Below, piece after piece: positions 26,510 to 35,249 of a stretch of DNA of 64,000 nt. This DNA is from 13-2-20CM-66-19 sp963760225. GTDB lineage: Bacteria > Pseudomonadota > Gammaproteobacteria > Steroidobacterales > Steroidobacteraceae. The first letter of the stretch is position 1; every line of letters begins with the position of its first letter. The stretch is from NCBI GenBank assembly GCA_963760225.1, contig CAVXCD010000002.1, positions 62,001-126,000 of the forward strand, in the 5' to 3' direction. The notes beneath the pieces are model-generated. The model was not told the origin of the DNA, searched no databases, and saw only the letters and a list, made by a program, of their open reading frames with translations. The translations under genes and the position numbers were made by a program.

Positions 26510-26647
26510 GCTGGCGTGCACTATCGTCCGCGCGTTCGCCCACCACAACCGACTGCCGTCTGTTGGCACCACTTCACGGACGCGATTGAGTTGCCGTGTC
26601 CGCTGCTTGGATTTCATTCTTGCCGCGAGTGGTGGCATCATCGCTGG

Positions 26648-27091
26648 ATGATTGCGCGTTATTCACAATTCGTGTTTGCAGCCCCTGTCGCCGTGGCTGC
26701 CTTTCTGGTTGCTTGCAGCACGCAGGGTAACTATCGCAACGACGCCGCTCACAAGGACCTGCTGCAAACCCTTCGCCAGTGCCTTGTTGAGGTTCCCATT
26801 AGTGGCGAGAAAAACAAGGAGTTCGTGTCGCCCTGTGTCGGGCAGGACGTTTCGTCCTTGAATGGAATTTCCCGCGGCCACCTGATCGATGCTCTTGGGC
26901 CGGCGCGCTTTTGCATCAGTCAGACTGAAACCAGCTTTCCAGAGAAAGCCGATTGCCCCGTAGACCAGAATCCCCTATGGAGTTTCTACCGCCTCGCAGA
27001 TTCGATCGTCATGGGCGGAGGGCCGGAATTGGTTTGCGTGGCGAATAATCACCCCTATTGCGTGACGGTGGAGTGGCGACGCTCGCAGTGA
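26648..27091 (+). CDS. Six-cysteine lipoprotein, copy 2 (BamE-like motif)
   Basis: 147 residues from ATG 26648. The signal peptide ends in the lipobox AFLVAC. The mature part matches the lipoprotein at 23996-24397 around LNGISRGHLIDALGPARFC, ADCP, WSFYRL and GPELVCV, with all six Cys aligned. The gene follows the aldo/keto reductase copy 2 by 138 bases and its stop lies four bases from the stop of the convergent oxygenase gene. Function unknown; pairing with an exported reductase in both copies suggests joint action. Confidence 0.8.
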   Translation: MIARYSQFVFAAPVAVAAFLVACSTQGNYRNDAAHKDLLQTLRQCLVEVPISGEKNKEFVSPCVGQDVSSLNGISRGHLIDALGPARFCISQTETSFPEKADCPVDQNPLWSFYRLADSIVMGGGPELVCVANNHPYCVTVEWRRSQ

Positions 27092-27095
27092 GAAG

Positions 27096-27839
27096 CTAGC
27101 TCGCAGGCCTCCAGCCGTCCGGCAGCAGGTCGAACGTGACAGTGTCTCGATATGCGAACTGATTGCCTGGCAGTGTCTCAATCGGAGTGAGCATGTGCCA
27201 GATGCGGTCATCGTCGAAGACATAGCACTCGCCCAACTCGCGCATGTTGAAGCGACTCAATTCGCGCTGGTCATTGTCGGTTATCACTACCTCTCCTCCT
27301 CGCGCGCCGCACCGCGCCAGGAGATGAGTCGCCAGGTACTTTTCACCGTCCTTGTGCAAGCCGGGCGGGCTGGTATCGCACGGCCGGGAAGGAGTCGCTG
27401 CGAATCGGAGCACATGCACGTTGACCGAGTAAGTTACGCCCACCGTCGACAGCGGCAGGTACACGAGGTGATGCGAAATCATCCTGCGAACGCCGGCGGT
27501 GTCGGCAATCTCCTTTGGCAATGGTGCGTACTTGCGCGGCTGACCTCCTAGCGTGGTGTTGTATTTTTCAAGCTGCACGTAGGGTTCGGAGTCATCGCAG
27601 GGCCATACGCGGACCCCGCCTTCAACAATCTCGGCCTTGAACCGATTTAAAGATCGATATCGGTCCCCAGCCTCGTAGTACTGATCCTTGGGCAGGTGCC
27701 AGGCTGCATGCGCCAACGCGCCCAGGGCGCGCGCGACATCCTCGTCAACGGACAAAGGGCGGCGAGTAAACCCTTGCTCGAGGATCTCTTGCCGGGCCCG
27801 GTTGTCCGCTACAACCGGAACGAAAGCGTCCGCATGCAT
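27096..27839 (-). CDS. 2OG-Fe(II) dioxygenase of the amino-acid hydroxylase (2OG-Fe_Oxy_2) type
   Basis: 247 residues, cytoplasmic. The iron-binding HxD is in GLHKDGEKYLATHLL, followed by GGEVVITDN and a distal His in DDDRIWHMLTPIE. This arrangement resembles the family that includes bacterial L-isoleucine 4-hydroxylase, which hydroxylates free amino acids using 2-oxoglutarate and O2. The substrate here is not predictable. The ATG at 27839 has GGAGG nine bases upstream. No amino-acid metabolism gene is next to it. Confidence 0.85.
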   Translation of the reverse strand: MHADAFVPVVADNRARQEILEQGFTRRPLSVDEDVARALGALAHAAWHLPKDQYYEAGDRYRSLNRFKAEIVEGGVRVWPCDDSEPYVQLEKYNTTLGGQPRKYAPLPKEIADTAGVRRMISHHLVYLPLSTVGVTYSVNVHVLRFAATPSRPCDTSPPGLHKDGEKYLATHLLARCGARGGEVVITDNDQRELSRFNMRELGECYVFDDDRIWHMLTPIETLPGNQFAYRDTVTFDLLPDGWRPAS

Positions 27840-27914
27840 ACGTCCTCCAGTTCGACGGCCACCATCAAAGCCGCCGCCGACCCAACAAGCCCCATAGAGG
27901 CGGGCGCGCCGCCT

Positions 27915-29471
27915 CTAGTGGGCGGCATACAGCTTCATGACGTCCTGGCGCATCGCCGCCTGACTTTGCGGGCGGCTGTAGAACATGTGACCGCCAGGGT
28001 ATTCCTTCACCTGCACCCGCTGCGGATTGCCCATGAGCGGCATCTGATCGACGATGAGCACGGAGGCCATGAAGGGGCAGGACAGGTCGTCCCAACCGTG
28101 CACGATAAGCACGTTGAGCTTCGGATCGATGGCCACGGACTGACGCAGCTCCCGCACCGAGCCGCGCGCCAGGTCGCTCTCGATACCCTTGTCGGCATCC
28201 GAGCCGTCGCTCCAGAGTTTATTCACCTCGTAGCTGAGCGCGTTGTAGCGTCCGCTGTACTTCCAGCCGACCGTGCGTGTGATGAAGTCGACCATGGCGG
28301 TGGTGGTGGGTGCGATGATGCTGTCGAGGATCGGGTCATTGGTGCGCTGCGTGGGCGCGAACGGGAACGGGTCCCAGCTGGTCACGTTCGAATCGTAGCG
28401 GCTGCCAAGCTTGCCCTCGCTGCGATAGACCTCGCGCAGGTAGGCCTGCGTCTCGAGTCGTCCGCCCAGGTGGCGCACGAAGGCCGGGTCCAGACCCGAC
28501 AGCTCCGTCACGCGGCTGACGATACGCTCGATCGCCTGGGTGTCCGAGCGCCCCTTGAGCAGGTCGGCGACGTAGTCGGTGCGTGTGTAGGTCACGATCT
28601 GCGCCATGGCGGCATCCGAGAGTTTGCCCTGGCGCTCGAGGTTGGCCGCCGCGATGCTCGGCAGCGTCAGCATCCACGGCAGCGGCGAGAGATCGCCGTT
28701 GGCTTCGGCCAGTGGATCGAGGTACGGGGAGACCAGCACCAGGCCGTTCATCGCCACCCCGAGGCGCGTCTGCAGGTAGTGCGTCATGCGTGGCCCGCGA
28801 AAGCCACCGTAGCTTTCCCCGACCAGGTACTTCGACGAGCCGAGCCGCTCGTTCTTCACCAGCCAGTCGAAGATGACACGGGAGAGGTATTCGACATCGG
28901 CCTGCGGGTTGTAGAAGCGCTTCTTCGCCTCCGGTTCGGGCACCTGCGCGTAACTGAAGCCGGTGCCAACCGGGTCGATGAAGACCAGATCGGTGAAGGC
29001 TAGCCAGGTGCCGGCGTTGTCCAGCGGCACCGACGGGTCTGAGGGGCTGTCGCCCTCGGCGCCGAACTGCACACGCTTGGGACCGATGGCGCCGAGGTTA
29101 AGATAGACGGAAGAAGCGCCCGGGCCGCCATTGAGCGCAAACGTGACCGGGCGGTGAGCTCCCGGCACGGTGTAGGCGGTGAACATAACGCTTGCGATGG
29201 TCTTGCCCTTCTCATCGAGCACCGGCAGGGAGCCGACGGTGGCCTCGTATTTCAGCGGGTGACCATCGAGCACGATGCTCTGCGCGACCGTCTTGTCGGC
29301 GGGAAATGGCGGCAGCTTGATCTCATCGTCCTTGGCGGACTTGTCACCGTCCTTACCGTCCTCCTTGGCGGCCTTGGCCGGCGCCGGCGAATCCTTGTCT
29401 TTGTCGGCAGGCGCCGGCAGGCTGGCGGTGGCGCAGGCGAGCAGCAGAAACATCAACAGCGGTTTGCGCAT
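27915..29471 (-). CDS. Exported serine carboxypeptidase (S10 family)
   Basis: 518 residues from ATG 29471 (SD AGGGGG seven bases upstream; frame open to 29549). Signal peptide (FLLLACATASLPAPA) and a Lys/Asp-rich spacer come first. The S10 alpha/beta hydrolase has the oxyanion segment LNGGPGASSVYLNLGAIGP, the nucleophile Ser in LVGESYGGFRG, Asp in VLIVHGWDDLSCP and His in YPGGHMFY. It should remove C-terminal residues from peptides in the periplasm or outside the cell. Such peptidases occur in many gammaproteobacteria with peptide-rich diets. The stop is 75 bases beyond the start of the oxygenase gene on the same strand. Confidence 0.93.
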   Translation of the reverse strand: MRKPLLMFLLLACATASLPAPADKDKDSPAPAKAAKEDGKDGDKSAKDDEIKLPPFPADKTVAQSIVLDGHPLKYEATVGSLPVLDEKGKTIASVMFTAYTVPGAHRPVTFALNGGPGASSVYLNLGAIGPKRVQFGAEGDSPSDPSVPLDNAGTWLAFTDLVFIDPVGTGFSYAQVPEPEAKKRFYNPQADVEYLSRVIFDWLVKNERLGSSKYLVGESYGGFRGPRMTHYLQTRLGVAMNGLVLVSPYLDPLAEANGDLSPLPWMLTLPSIAAANLERQGKLSDAAMAQIVTYTRTDYVADLLKGRSDTQAIERIVSRVTELSGLDPAFVRHLGGRLETQAYLREVYRSEGKLGSRYDSNVTSWDPFPFAPTQRTNDPILDSIIAPTTTAMVDFITRTVGWKYSGRYNALSYEVNKLWSDGSDADKGIESDLARGSVRELRQSVAIDPKLNVLIVHGWDDLSCPFMASVLIVDQMPLMGNPQRVQVKEYPGGHMFYSRPQSQAAMRQDVMKLYAAH

Positions 29472-29670
29472 GAATACCCCCTGAGATCGCAGTGCAATTT
29501 CGGCCGCATGTGTTCTGATGCCGCGGCGTTGAGAAAAATGGTTGCACATCGACCCGCGCGCGTCGAGTGCGCCGCGTGCGCCGCGCCGCTACGTACGCCG
29601 CCGACCCCGGCGATGACGCGCGGATGCCAAGCTTAACAAGCCTCAAGGCGACCGCGCTGCCGCTGCTAAA

Positions 29671-30027
29671 TCAAGAAGCTAGCGAGACAGGTGCGCGAAG
29701 CGGACGGTGGCAGATAGAAGGGTTGTCAGATGGCGGTGGGCGCAACCAGCGTAACGACGAGCCGGGCTGCTGCTCTTTCTTGTCAGCGAAAACGGTGAGG
29801 TAGCGGGCGCGGGTCGGTTCCCGTTTCGCTCCATCCCAACAGGCGAGGTCGCGCACGAAGAAACAATAGGATTCGCAGGCCAGGAGTTGTGTTTCACATC
29901 GTGCTCGGAGCGGGCATTCGTCACACGGTGCCGGCCCGAGGAGCCCGCACGGGCTCTCTGGGAGATCGATAGGATGGCTCTGCATATCTGATCGGCTGTT
30001 AAGTAGTTGCACGTTCACGCTGGACAT
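29671..30027 (-). CDS. Small Cys-rich protein
   Basis: 118 residues from ATG 30027 (weak SD GGTGAG); an internal ATG (MQSHPIDL) is an alternative. The middle is Cys-rich with regular spacing: CGLLGPAPCDECPLRARC, then LLACESYCFFVRD, then REPTRARYLTVF. I recall uncharacterised proteobacterial small proteins with the same order (CxxCPLRxxC, ACxxF, PxRxxY). Six Cys could bind zinc or an iron-sulfur cluster. It has no signal peptide. It lies upstream of the carboxypeptidase gene on the same strand and divergent from the DUF2937 gene. Confidence 0.55.
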   Translation of the reverse strand: MSSVNVQLLNSRSDMQSHPIDLPESPCGLLGPAPCDECPLRARCETQLLACESYCFFVRDLACWDGAKREPTRARYLTVFADKKEQQPGSSLRWLRPPPSDNPSICHRPLRAPVSLAS

Positions 30028-30269
30028 CGAGGTCTCACCATGACAGGCGCACCGCGATGGCGGAATACGCACAATCCGAGCCCGTCATCGGATTTGTGAC
30101 GCAATCGAGGCGCTGTCGGTGTATGCCGACCGTGCAGGTAGCGCATGTGCCCTGGTCGGTGCGCGGCAGCTTGGCGTTTGAGGTGCGAGGAGCGCAAGCT
30201 TATGAGCGCAGCGGCGCCGCTGGACCGTCCGCAGCAACCAGCGGGCAGGCATACCTGAGGCAGCACACG

Positions 30270-30836
30270 ATGTTGTTTCTACGTGGACTGTTGGATCGAC
30301 TGTTTTTAGCGGCCGCCCTCGTCACGGGCGGGCTGCTGCCAGGCTTCATCGCGCAGTATCGCCAGCGGTTGGGGGGGCGACTCGATCAAGCCCGACTCGA
30401 TCTGGAGCCCTGGCAGAGGATCGCCGACCAGTTCTATCAGGGCGACCTCGACAAGCTGATCCAATATCACCTGGCCAGCAAAGATGCGACGTTTCACGCG
30501 GAAGGCAGCGTCATCCAGGCTCTCATCGCCACCGTGCAGCGGCTGCAAAGCGCCGTCGACGCCTTGCACAGCAGCTTATTCCATCAGGTCGGGTACTTGC
30601 TGCTGCATGCCGACGCCGGCCTGGTGCGCGCCACCGCCTCTGACTGGGTGCCTACGTTCGCGCTCTCCATCGAAGGGGTGCTGTTCGCACTGCTATGTGC
30701 CGTTGCGGTCTGGTTGCTGTTTCACGCCTTGTGGTGGCTGCTGGCACTGAGCGGCAGCTGGCTGCGCGGCGGGGGCCGTGCAATGCGCCCGCCGCCACGA
30801 CGCCGGCCAAGTGGCAGCGACGCACAAGGGATTTGA
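30270..30836 (+). CDS. DUF2937-like membrane protein
   Basis: 188 residues from ATG 30270 (GAGG ten bases upstream). The frame is open from 30057, but the upstream part lacks protein character. Helix 1 (LFLAAALVTGGLLPGFIAQY) is followed by a soluble helical region with FYQGDLDKLIQYHLASKDATF, then a C-terminal hairpin of hydrophobic segments (IEGVLFALLCAVAVWLLF, LWWLLALSGSW) and a Pro/Arg-rich tail. The layout fits DUF2937, inner-membrane proteins without a known role. Confidence 0.75.
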   Translation: MLFLRGLLDRLFLAAALVTGGLLPGFIAQYRQRLGGRLDQARLDLEPWQRIADQFYQGDLDKLIQYHLASKDATFHAEGSVIQALIATVQRLQSAVDALHSSLFHQVGYLLLHADAGLVRATASDWVPTFALSIEGVLFALLCAVAVWLLFHALWWLLALSGSWLRGGGRAMRPPPRRRPSGSDAQGI

Positions 30837-30922
30837 ATGAGCGCGAGCGGGGCGCCCTCTTGGGGCCGTCGCCTTGCGCGCCGCGTTCGTGTCGATCTCG
30901 CAGCTATGCCGCGGTCAACGCG

Positions 30923-31534
30923 CTACGCGGTCTGCTGCTCGGGGGCGGGAATGGCGAAACAGACAAACGATGAAACGATGTACTTGTCGTCAGACCTGGG
31001 AATCTCTCCGCAGTGCATGTGCGTCCAGAACGTCGGAAAAAACAGTGCATCGCCGGCCACGGGTTTTACCTTCAAGTTCTGCCGATGAAAACACGTCTCT
31101 CCGCCCTCTTCGACCGAGTTTAGATAAATGATCATGGCCAGCTGCCGCTCCCAGCCGCCAGGGCCGAGAGCATCAAAATGCCATTTGAAGTGACCTTCGT
31201 TCTTCTTGTAGTGCTGGACCTTGTAGTCCGTACACCGTAGCGGGAAGACTTGCAGTGAGGGGAACTGCGCCGCCAGATTCGACACGACACGGCTGACAGC
31301 CAGGTGCAGCTCGACGTGGGCCGCTGTCCAAATGCCTTCGCGTGTGAGTCCCAGATCCGTGCTGACCTTGACGTCGTCCAGTAATTTTTTTTCGCTGCGG
31401 CCGCTGACCGTATACCCCGGCTGTTTGCGCGGGTCGCGCTGGTAATTCTCGATGATCGAGCGACACAAATCCTTCGAGATCAGCTCTTTTGCATAAAAAA
31501 TGCACTCAGCTGCCGTGACAATCTCCATGCTCAC
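30923..31534 (-). CDS. 2OG-Fe(II) oxygenase, prolyl-4-hydroxylase-like
   Basis: 203 residues, cytoplasmic. The double-stranded beta-helix shows HxD in KWHFDALGPGG, then QLAMIIYLNSVEEGGETCF, a second His in PTFWTHMHCGEI and Lys in SDDKYIVSSF that would bind the 2-oxoglutarate carboxylate. These are marks of the P4Hc/PKHD type. The substrate may be a protein prolyl group, but that is uncertain. GTG 31534 or ATG 31528 starts the frame; the ribosome site is weak. It is unrelated in layout to the other oxygenase at 27096-27839. Confidence 0.88.
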   Translation of the reverse strand: MSMEIVTAAECIFYAKELISKDLCRSIIENYQRDPRKQPGYTVSGRSEKKLLDDVKVSTDLGLTREGIWTAAHVELHLAVSRVVSNLAAQFPSLQVFPLRCTDYKVQHYKKNEGHFKWHFDALGPGGWERQLAMIIYLNSVEEGGETCFHRQNLKVKPVAGDALFFPTFWTHMHCGEIPRSDDKYIVSSFVCFAIPAPEQQTA

Positions 31535-31770
31535 ACGTTAGCGCCAGGCTTACCTGCCGCCTCCTCGGTTTACCATCAGCCGGCGCATCCTATCCACTCT
31601 GGCGGACCGGCAGGCGAGCGCCGCTCAGGTCCGTGATGCAGATCAAATAAATCGCGATGCTTGCCCGGCTCATCACTGCGCGAGTTTGCGCGGACCGATG
31701 CCAAGGCCGAGGTTGCGGGGCGCGGACGGCCGGACCCTGCCGGCTTCTATCAAAGCGGTATGGCAGCGAG

Positions 31771-31950
31771 TTATGTCAGGCTTGAGAAAATGCTTTGCGG
31801 GCCATGCCTCGCGGGCTGCGCCCGGTTCAGACGCGCTTGTTTGCGCTCGAGTTCCCACAGCGCAAACGCAATCCATAGTCCACCGCAAAGGCCGGACACT
31901 GTCAGGTATATGAGGGACACCTCGAACAGCAGCAGCAATGCATGTGACAT
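31771..31950 (-). CDS. 59-residue membrane protein
   Basis: ATG 31950 has a strong SD (AAGGAGG ten bases upstream) and reads 59 codons to TAA at 31773-31771. The product starts MSHALLLLFEVSLIYL, continues through LCGGLWIAFALWELERKQ and ends in a basic Gln/Arg-rich tail (LNRAQPARHG). One long or two short hydrophobic segments occupy residues 4-32, so it is probably an inner-membrane protein with a cytoplasmic C-terminus. No family recognised. It lies downstream of the TIR gene on the same strand, 106 bases after its stop. Confidence 0.65.
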   Translation of the reverse strand: MSHALLLLFEVSLIYLTVSGLCGGLWIAFALWELERKQARLNRAQPARHGPQSIFSSLT

Positions 31951-32056
31951 GGTCGTGAAGCCTCCTTGAATCCCATCGACCGTAAGGAGTCTAGGGGCAG
32001 GAGGATCACGTCGCAGTCGAGATCCGGTATCGCTTTGGTTAGATCAGCGAGAGCCC

Positions 32057-33787
32057 TCAGGACGTCGCGAATCTCGCCTTGACCGCCGCCATCATAGCCT
32101 TGAAGCGGGGTTCTGCGCGGATCGCATCGAAGTCGGGGTCGGCCTCCATCCAGCTCATCATTCCCGGCGTAAACCTGGGGGCGATTCCGGCCAGAGTCTC
32201 CAGCGTCATATCAATCTCGCCCAGCGAGGACATCGCGCAGGCGAGATTGTAGTGAAGGTTGACGTTCTCGGGATCGACCAGACGGGCCCTGGTGGCCCAT
32301 TCTCGGGCGCGCTCCTTCTCGCCCAAGGCAGCCAGCATGGCCACCCCCATGCCGATCGCACGACTATGGCCGGGGTCGGCGGCGACCAGTCGCTCGATGC
32401 GATCCAGAGCCCGCCGCGCGGCGCTCTTCATGCGCTCCACGTCGGCCTTTGCCTTGTAGGACTGCGATATGAAAGTCGAGGCGGTGAAATCCGACTCCAT
32501 CGCGGCGGCCGCCAGCTCGAAATGGCTGATCGCATCGTCGTAACGGCGCAAACCGAGGCAGCACAGACCGGCGATCCGGTTGCCGACATAGGAGTTAGGC
32601 TCCAGGCGCAATGCGTTCTGGCAGGAGATCAGACCCTCCTGATAGCGCCCCTTGCTGCGATGCGCCGCGCCCATGGCGGCATGCGAGTCGGCGAGATTAG
32701 GGTCGAGCCGTACGGCCGTTACCGCGGCCTGTTCGCCATCGTTGGCAGAGTCACCGCGCCAGAAGCTGTTCCACTGCGCGAGCGCCATGGTCGCCCATGC
32801 CTGGGCGTAATTCGGGTCGATCTCGATGACGCGATTGCAGATGCGTACCACGATTTCGTTGTTTCTCTCGCTGTCCAGCAGCCAGAACTGCCGCGCCATC
32901 AGATACAGCTTGTAGGCGTCGGGATTGCTGGTGCCACGCTGCTCGAGAGCCTGCTTTTCTCCAGGCAGCAGTGTCAGCTTCAGTGCGGCAACAATCGCCT
33001 TGGAGATCTCGTCCTGTAGCGCGAAAATGTCGTTCAGGTCGCGATCGTAACGCTCACCCCACACCTGCGAGTCGTTGGCGGCGCCGATGAGTTGGGCGGT
33101 AATGCGCACCCGTGCGCCGGACTTGCGCACGCTGCCGACCAGGACGTAGGAAGCCTTCGTCTGTCGCGCGATCTGGGCCACGTCAGCCGCCGCGCCCTTG
33201 AAGGAAAAGGCGGTGTTGCGCGAGACGATCGACAGCGCCGAGACCTTGCCGAGGTCGGTGATGATGTCCTCGGTAATGCCGTCGCTGAAATATTCCTGCT
33301 CCGGATCACCGCTCATGTTGGCAAACGGCAGCACGCAGATCGCCACAGCGGGACGGGCGTCTTTTGCCGCTTGCACCGCCGTCTTCTTGGCCGCCGACAG
33401 TTTCAGCTTCGCTTCGAGCGCCGCGCACAGGGCCTTGAATGGACCGCTGTCGCGGTTTCCGCCCCAATCGTCGAGGTCGGTGGTATGGATCGAGCGTACG
33501 TCGATCGGCAAGCGTGCATTTTCAAAGCGCACCGGCACCAGCACGCCCCGATCGGCGGCGTCGCGCGCCTCCCCTTTCACCCAGCGCGAGTCAACGGACA
33601 AGGGGCTCCACACGACGACGACAGCGCGGGCACTCTCCAGCTCGGCGCTGATCAGCGCGTCGAACTCATCACCCGGCGTGATCTCCGGATCCCACCACAC
33701 CGACCAGCCCTGTGCTTCGAGCGCTGCAACCAGCGGGGCGACTCTGCCCCGGTCGGTTCGGGAATAGGAAACGAAGATATCGGCCAT
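32057..33787 (-). CDS. TIR domain - TolB-like domain - TPR protein
   Basis: 576 residues, cytoplasmic. The N-terminal TIR domain (about 1-130) begins DIFVSYSRTDRGRVAPLV, continues AQGWSVWWDPEITPGDEF and has DSRWVKGEARDA, where Glu73 lies at the position of the catalytic Glu of NAD-cleaving TIR enzymes. The middle (about 145-280) is the TolB/adenylate-cyclase-associated N-terminal type (VLPFANMSGDPEQEYFSDGI, YVLVGSVRKSG, GERYDRDLNDIFALQDEI). The rest is TPR repeats (NPDAYKLYLMARQFW onward). It may be a stress or infection-triggered NADase or a signalling scaffold. No partner defence gene is adjacent. Confidence 0.9.
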   Translation of the reverse strand: MADIFVSYSRTDRGRVAPLVAALEAQGWSVWWDPEITPGDEFDALISAELESARAVVVVWSPLSVDSRWVKGEARDAADRGVLVPVRFENARLPIDVRSIHTTDLDDWGGNRDSGPFKALCAALEAKLKLSAAKKTAVQAAKDARPAVAICVLPFANMSGDPEQEYFSDGITEDIITDLGKVSALSIVSRNTAFSFKGAAADVAQIARQTKASYVLVGSVRKSGARVRITAQLIGAANDSQVWGERYDRDLNDIFALQDEISKAIVAALKLTLLPGEKQALEQRGTSNPDAYKLYLMARQFWLLDSERNNEIVVRICNRVIEIDPNYAQAWATMALAQWNSFWRGDSANDGEQAAVTAVRLDPNLADSHAAMGAAHRSKGRYQEGLISCQNALRLEPNSYVGNRIAGLCCLGLRRYDDAISHFELAAAAMESDFTASTFISQSYKAKADVERMKSAARRALDRIERLVAADPGHSRAIGMGVAMLAALGEKERAREWATRARLVDPENVNLHYNLACAMSSLGEIDMTLETLAGIAPRFTPGMMSWMEADPDFDAIRAEPRFKAMMAAVKARFATS

Positions 33788-33902
33788 TGCCTGCGATGGT
33801 TGCCCACTGGGCGTGGGCTTGGTACTTGTATGAGGCGATCCGCCGGCGAGTGTAGCTTGCTGCCGGGTGACTCGCCAGTCGCGCCGGCGAGCCAGCGGCG
33901 GC

Positions 33903-35234
33903 TCAATGCAACTTTACATGCGGCTCGGTCCGCCGGGTGATGAGCCGCGCCAGCGTGTCGAGCGCCACCTTGGTGAAGCCGTGCAGCGCCAGTTCGTGCA
34001 ACTTGTAAAGTGAGACATACATCAGCCGCGCGATGTAGCCTTCGATCAAGAGGCTGCCGCCGATCAAGCCGCCCATCAGGTTGCCGACGGTGGTGTACTC
34101 CCCGAGCGAGACCAGCGAGCCGAAGTCGCGGTAGCGGTACGGGCGCAACGGCCTGCCGGCGAGCCGGTTCGCGATCTGTCCGACCATGTGCGTCGCCTGC
34201 TGGTGCGCGGCCTGCGCGCGCGGCGGTACATTCGTCTGCTTCTCCGGCCAGGGACAAGCGGCGCAATCGCCGATGGCGAAGACACCGTCGTCGCGGGTGG
34301 TCTGCAGCGTTTGCCTGACGACCAATTGGTTGGTGCGGTTCGTCTCGAGGCCGTCCAGGTCCCTGAGGAACTCCGGCGCCTGCACACCGGCCGCCCACAC
34401 GACCAGTTCCGCCGGGATGATCTCGCCGCTGGCGAGCCTGACGGCATTCGGCAGGACCTCGGCGACGCGCGCCGAGGTCCGCAGGTGCACCCCCTTGCTC
34501 TCCAGCAGCCTGGTGGCTGCCTCGGAAAGACGCTGCGGCAGTGCCGGCAGGATCCGCTCCGCCGCCTCGATCAGGTTGAGCTTGATGTCCCGGTCCGGGT
34601 CGATCCGGTCGAGGCCGTACGCCACGAGTTCGCGTGTCGTATTGTGCAGCTCGGCGGCCAGCTCGACGCCCGTGGCCCCCGCACCGATGATGGCCACCTG
34701 CAGCTGCTCGGGCCGCAGCGCTTCGCGCTGTGCGTGCGCACGCATCAGGGCGTTGACCAGCCGGCGGTGAAAACGCGCCGCCCCGGCCGGGGTCTCCAGC
34801 GCGATCGCGTACTCCTTCACGCCCGGGGTGCCGAAATCGTTGGTGAGACTGCCAACTGCGATCACCAGCGTGTCGTAACTAAACGTCCGCAACGGGGTGA
34901 TCTCGCTGCCGTCCTCCTCGACCACGGGTGCCACCTGCAGCTCGCGCCGCTGTCGGTCGAGGCCGATCATCTCTCCCAGGCGGAAGCGGAAATGATGCCA
35001 GTACGACTGCGCCAGGTAATTCAGCTCGTGCACGCCCAGGTCCATGCTGCCCGCGGCGACCTCGTGCAGCAGCGGCTTCCACAGATGCGCGCGGTCCTTG
35101 TCGATCAGCTCAATTTCCGCCGTGCCTCGCCGGCCGAACTTATTGCCGAGTCTGGTCGCAAGCTCCAGCCCGCCCGCCCCTCCGCCGACGATGACTATCC
35201 GGTGCTGCGGAGCTTGCGAGCGGCGCTCTGACAT
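33903..35234 (-). CDS. ndh: Type II NADH dehydrogenase (NDH-2)
   Basis: 443 residues. An N-terminal FAD-binding Rossmann motif (IVIVGGGAGGLELATRLG) and a second NAD(P)H-binding motif (VAIIGAGATGVELAAELH) are visible, followed by VVWAAGVQAPEFL and FAIGDCAACP. The C-terminal part, with amphipathic and hydrophobic stretches (LMGGLIGGSLLIEGYIARLMYVS is the region), attaches NDH-2 enzymes to the membrane. It transfers electrons from NADH to quinone without pumping protons. The gene starts 15 bases after the aceK stop, with GGGG six bases before the ATG, so the two form an operon. Confidence 0.92.
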   Translation of the reverse strand: MSERRSQAPQHRIVIVGGGAGGLELATRLGNKFGRRGTAEIELIDKDRAHLWKPLLHEVAAGSMDLGVHELNYLAQSYWHHFRFRLGEMIGLDRQRRELQVAPVVEEDGSEITPLRTFSYDTLVIAVGSLTNDFGTPGVKEYAIALETPAGAARFHRRLVNALMRAHAQREALRPEQLQVAIIGAGATGVELAAELHNTTRELVAYGLDRIDPDRDIKLNLIEAAERILPALPQRLSEAATRLLESKGVHLRTSARVAEVLPNAVRLASGEIIPAELVVWAAGVQAPEFLRDLDGLETNRTNQLVVRQTLQTTRDDGVFAIGDCAACPWPEKQTNVPPRAQAAHQQATHMVGQIANRLAGRPLRPYRYRDFGSLVSLGEYTTVGNLMGGLIGGSLLIEGYIARLMYVSLYKLHELALHGFTKVALDTLARLITRRTEPHVKLH

Positions 35235-35249
35235 GTTACCCCGCGCAGA

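Noticed and set aside
27696..29003. Long plus-strand open frame over the carboxypeptidase gene
   Set aside because: Antisense of the S10 peptidase; no family features, rich in Arg, His and Asp.
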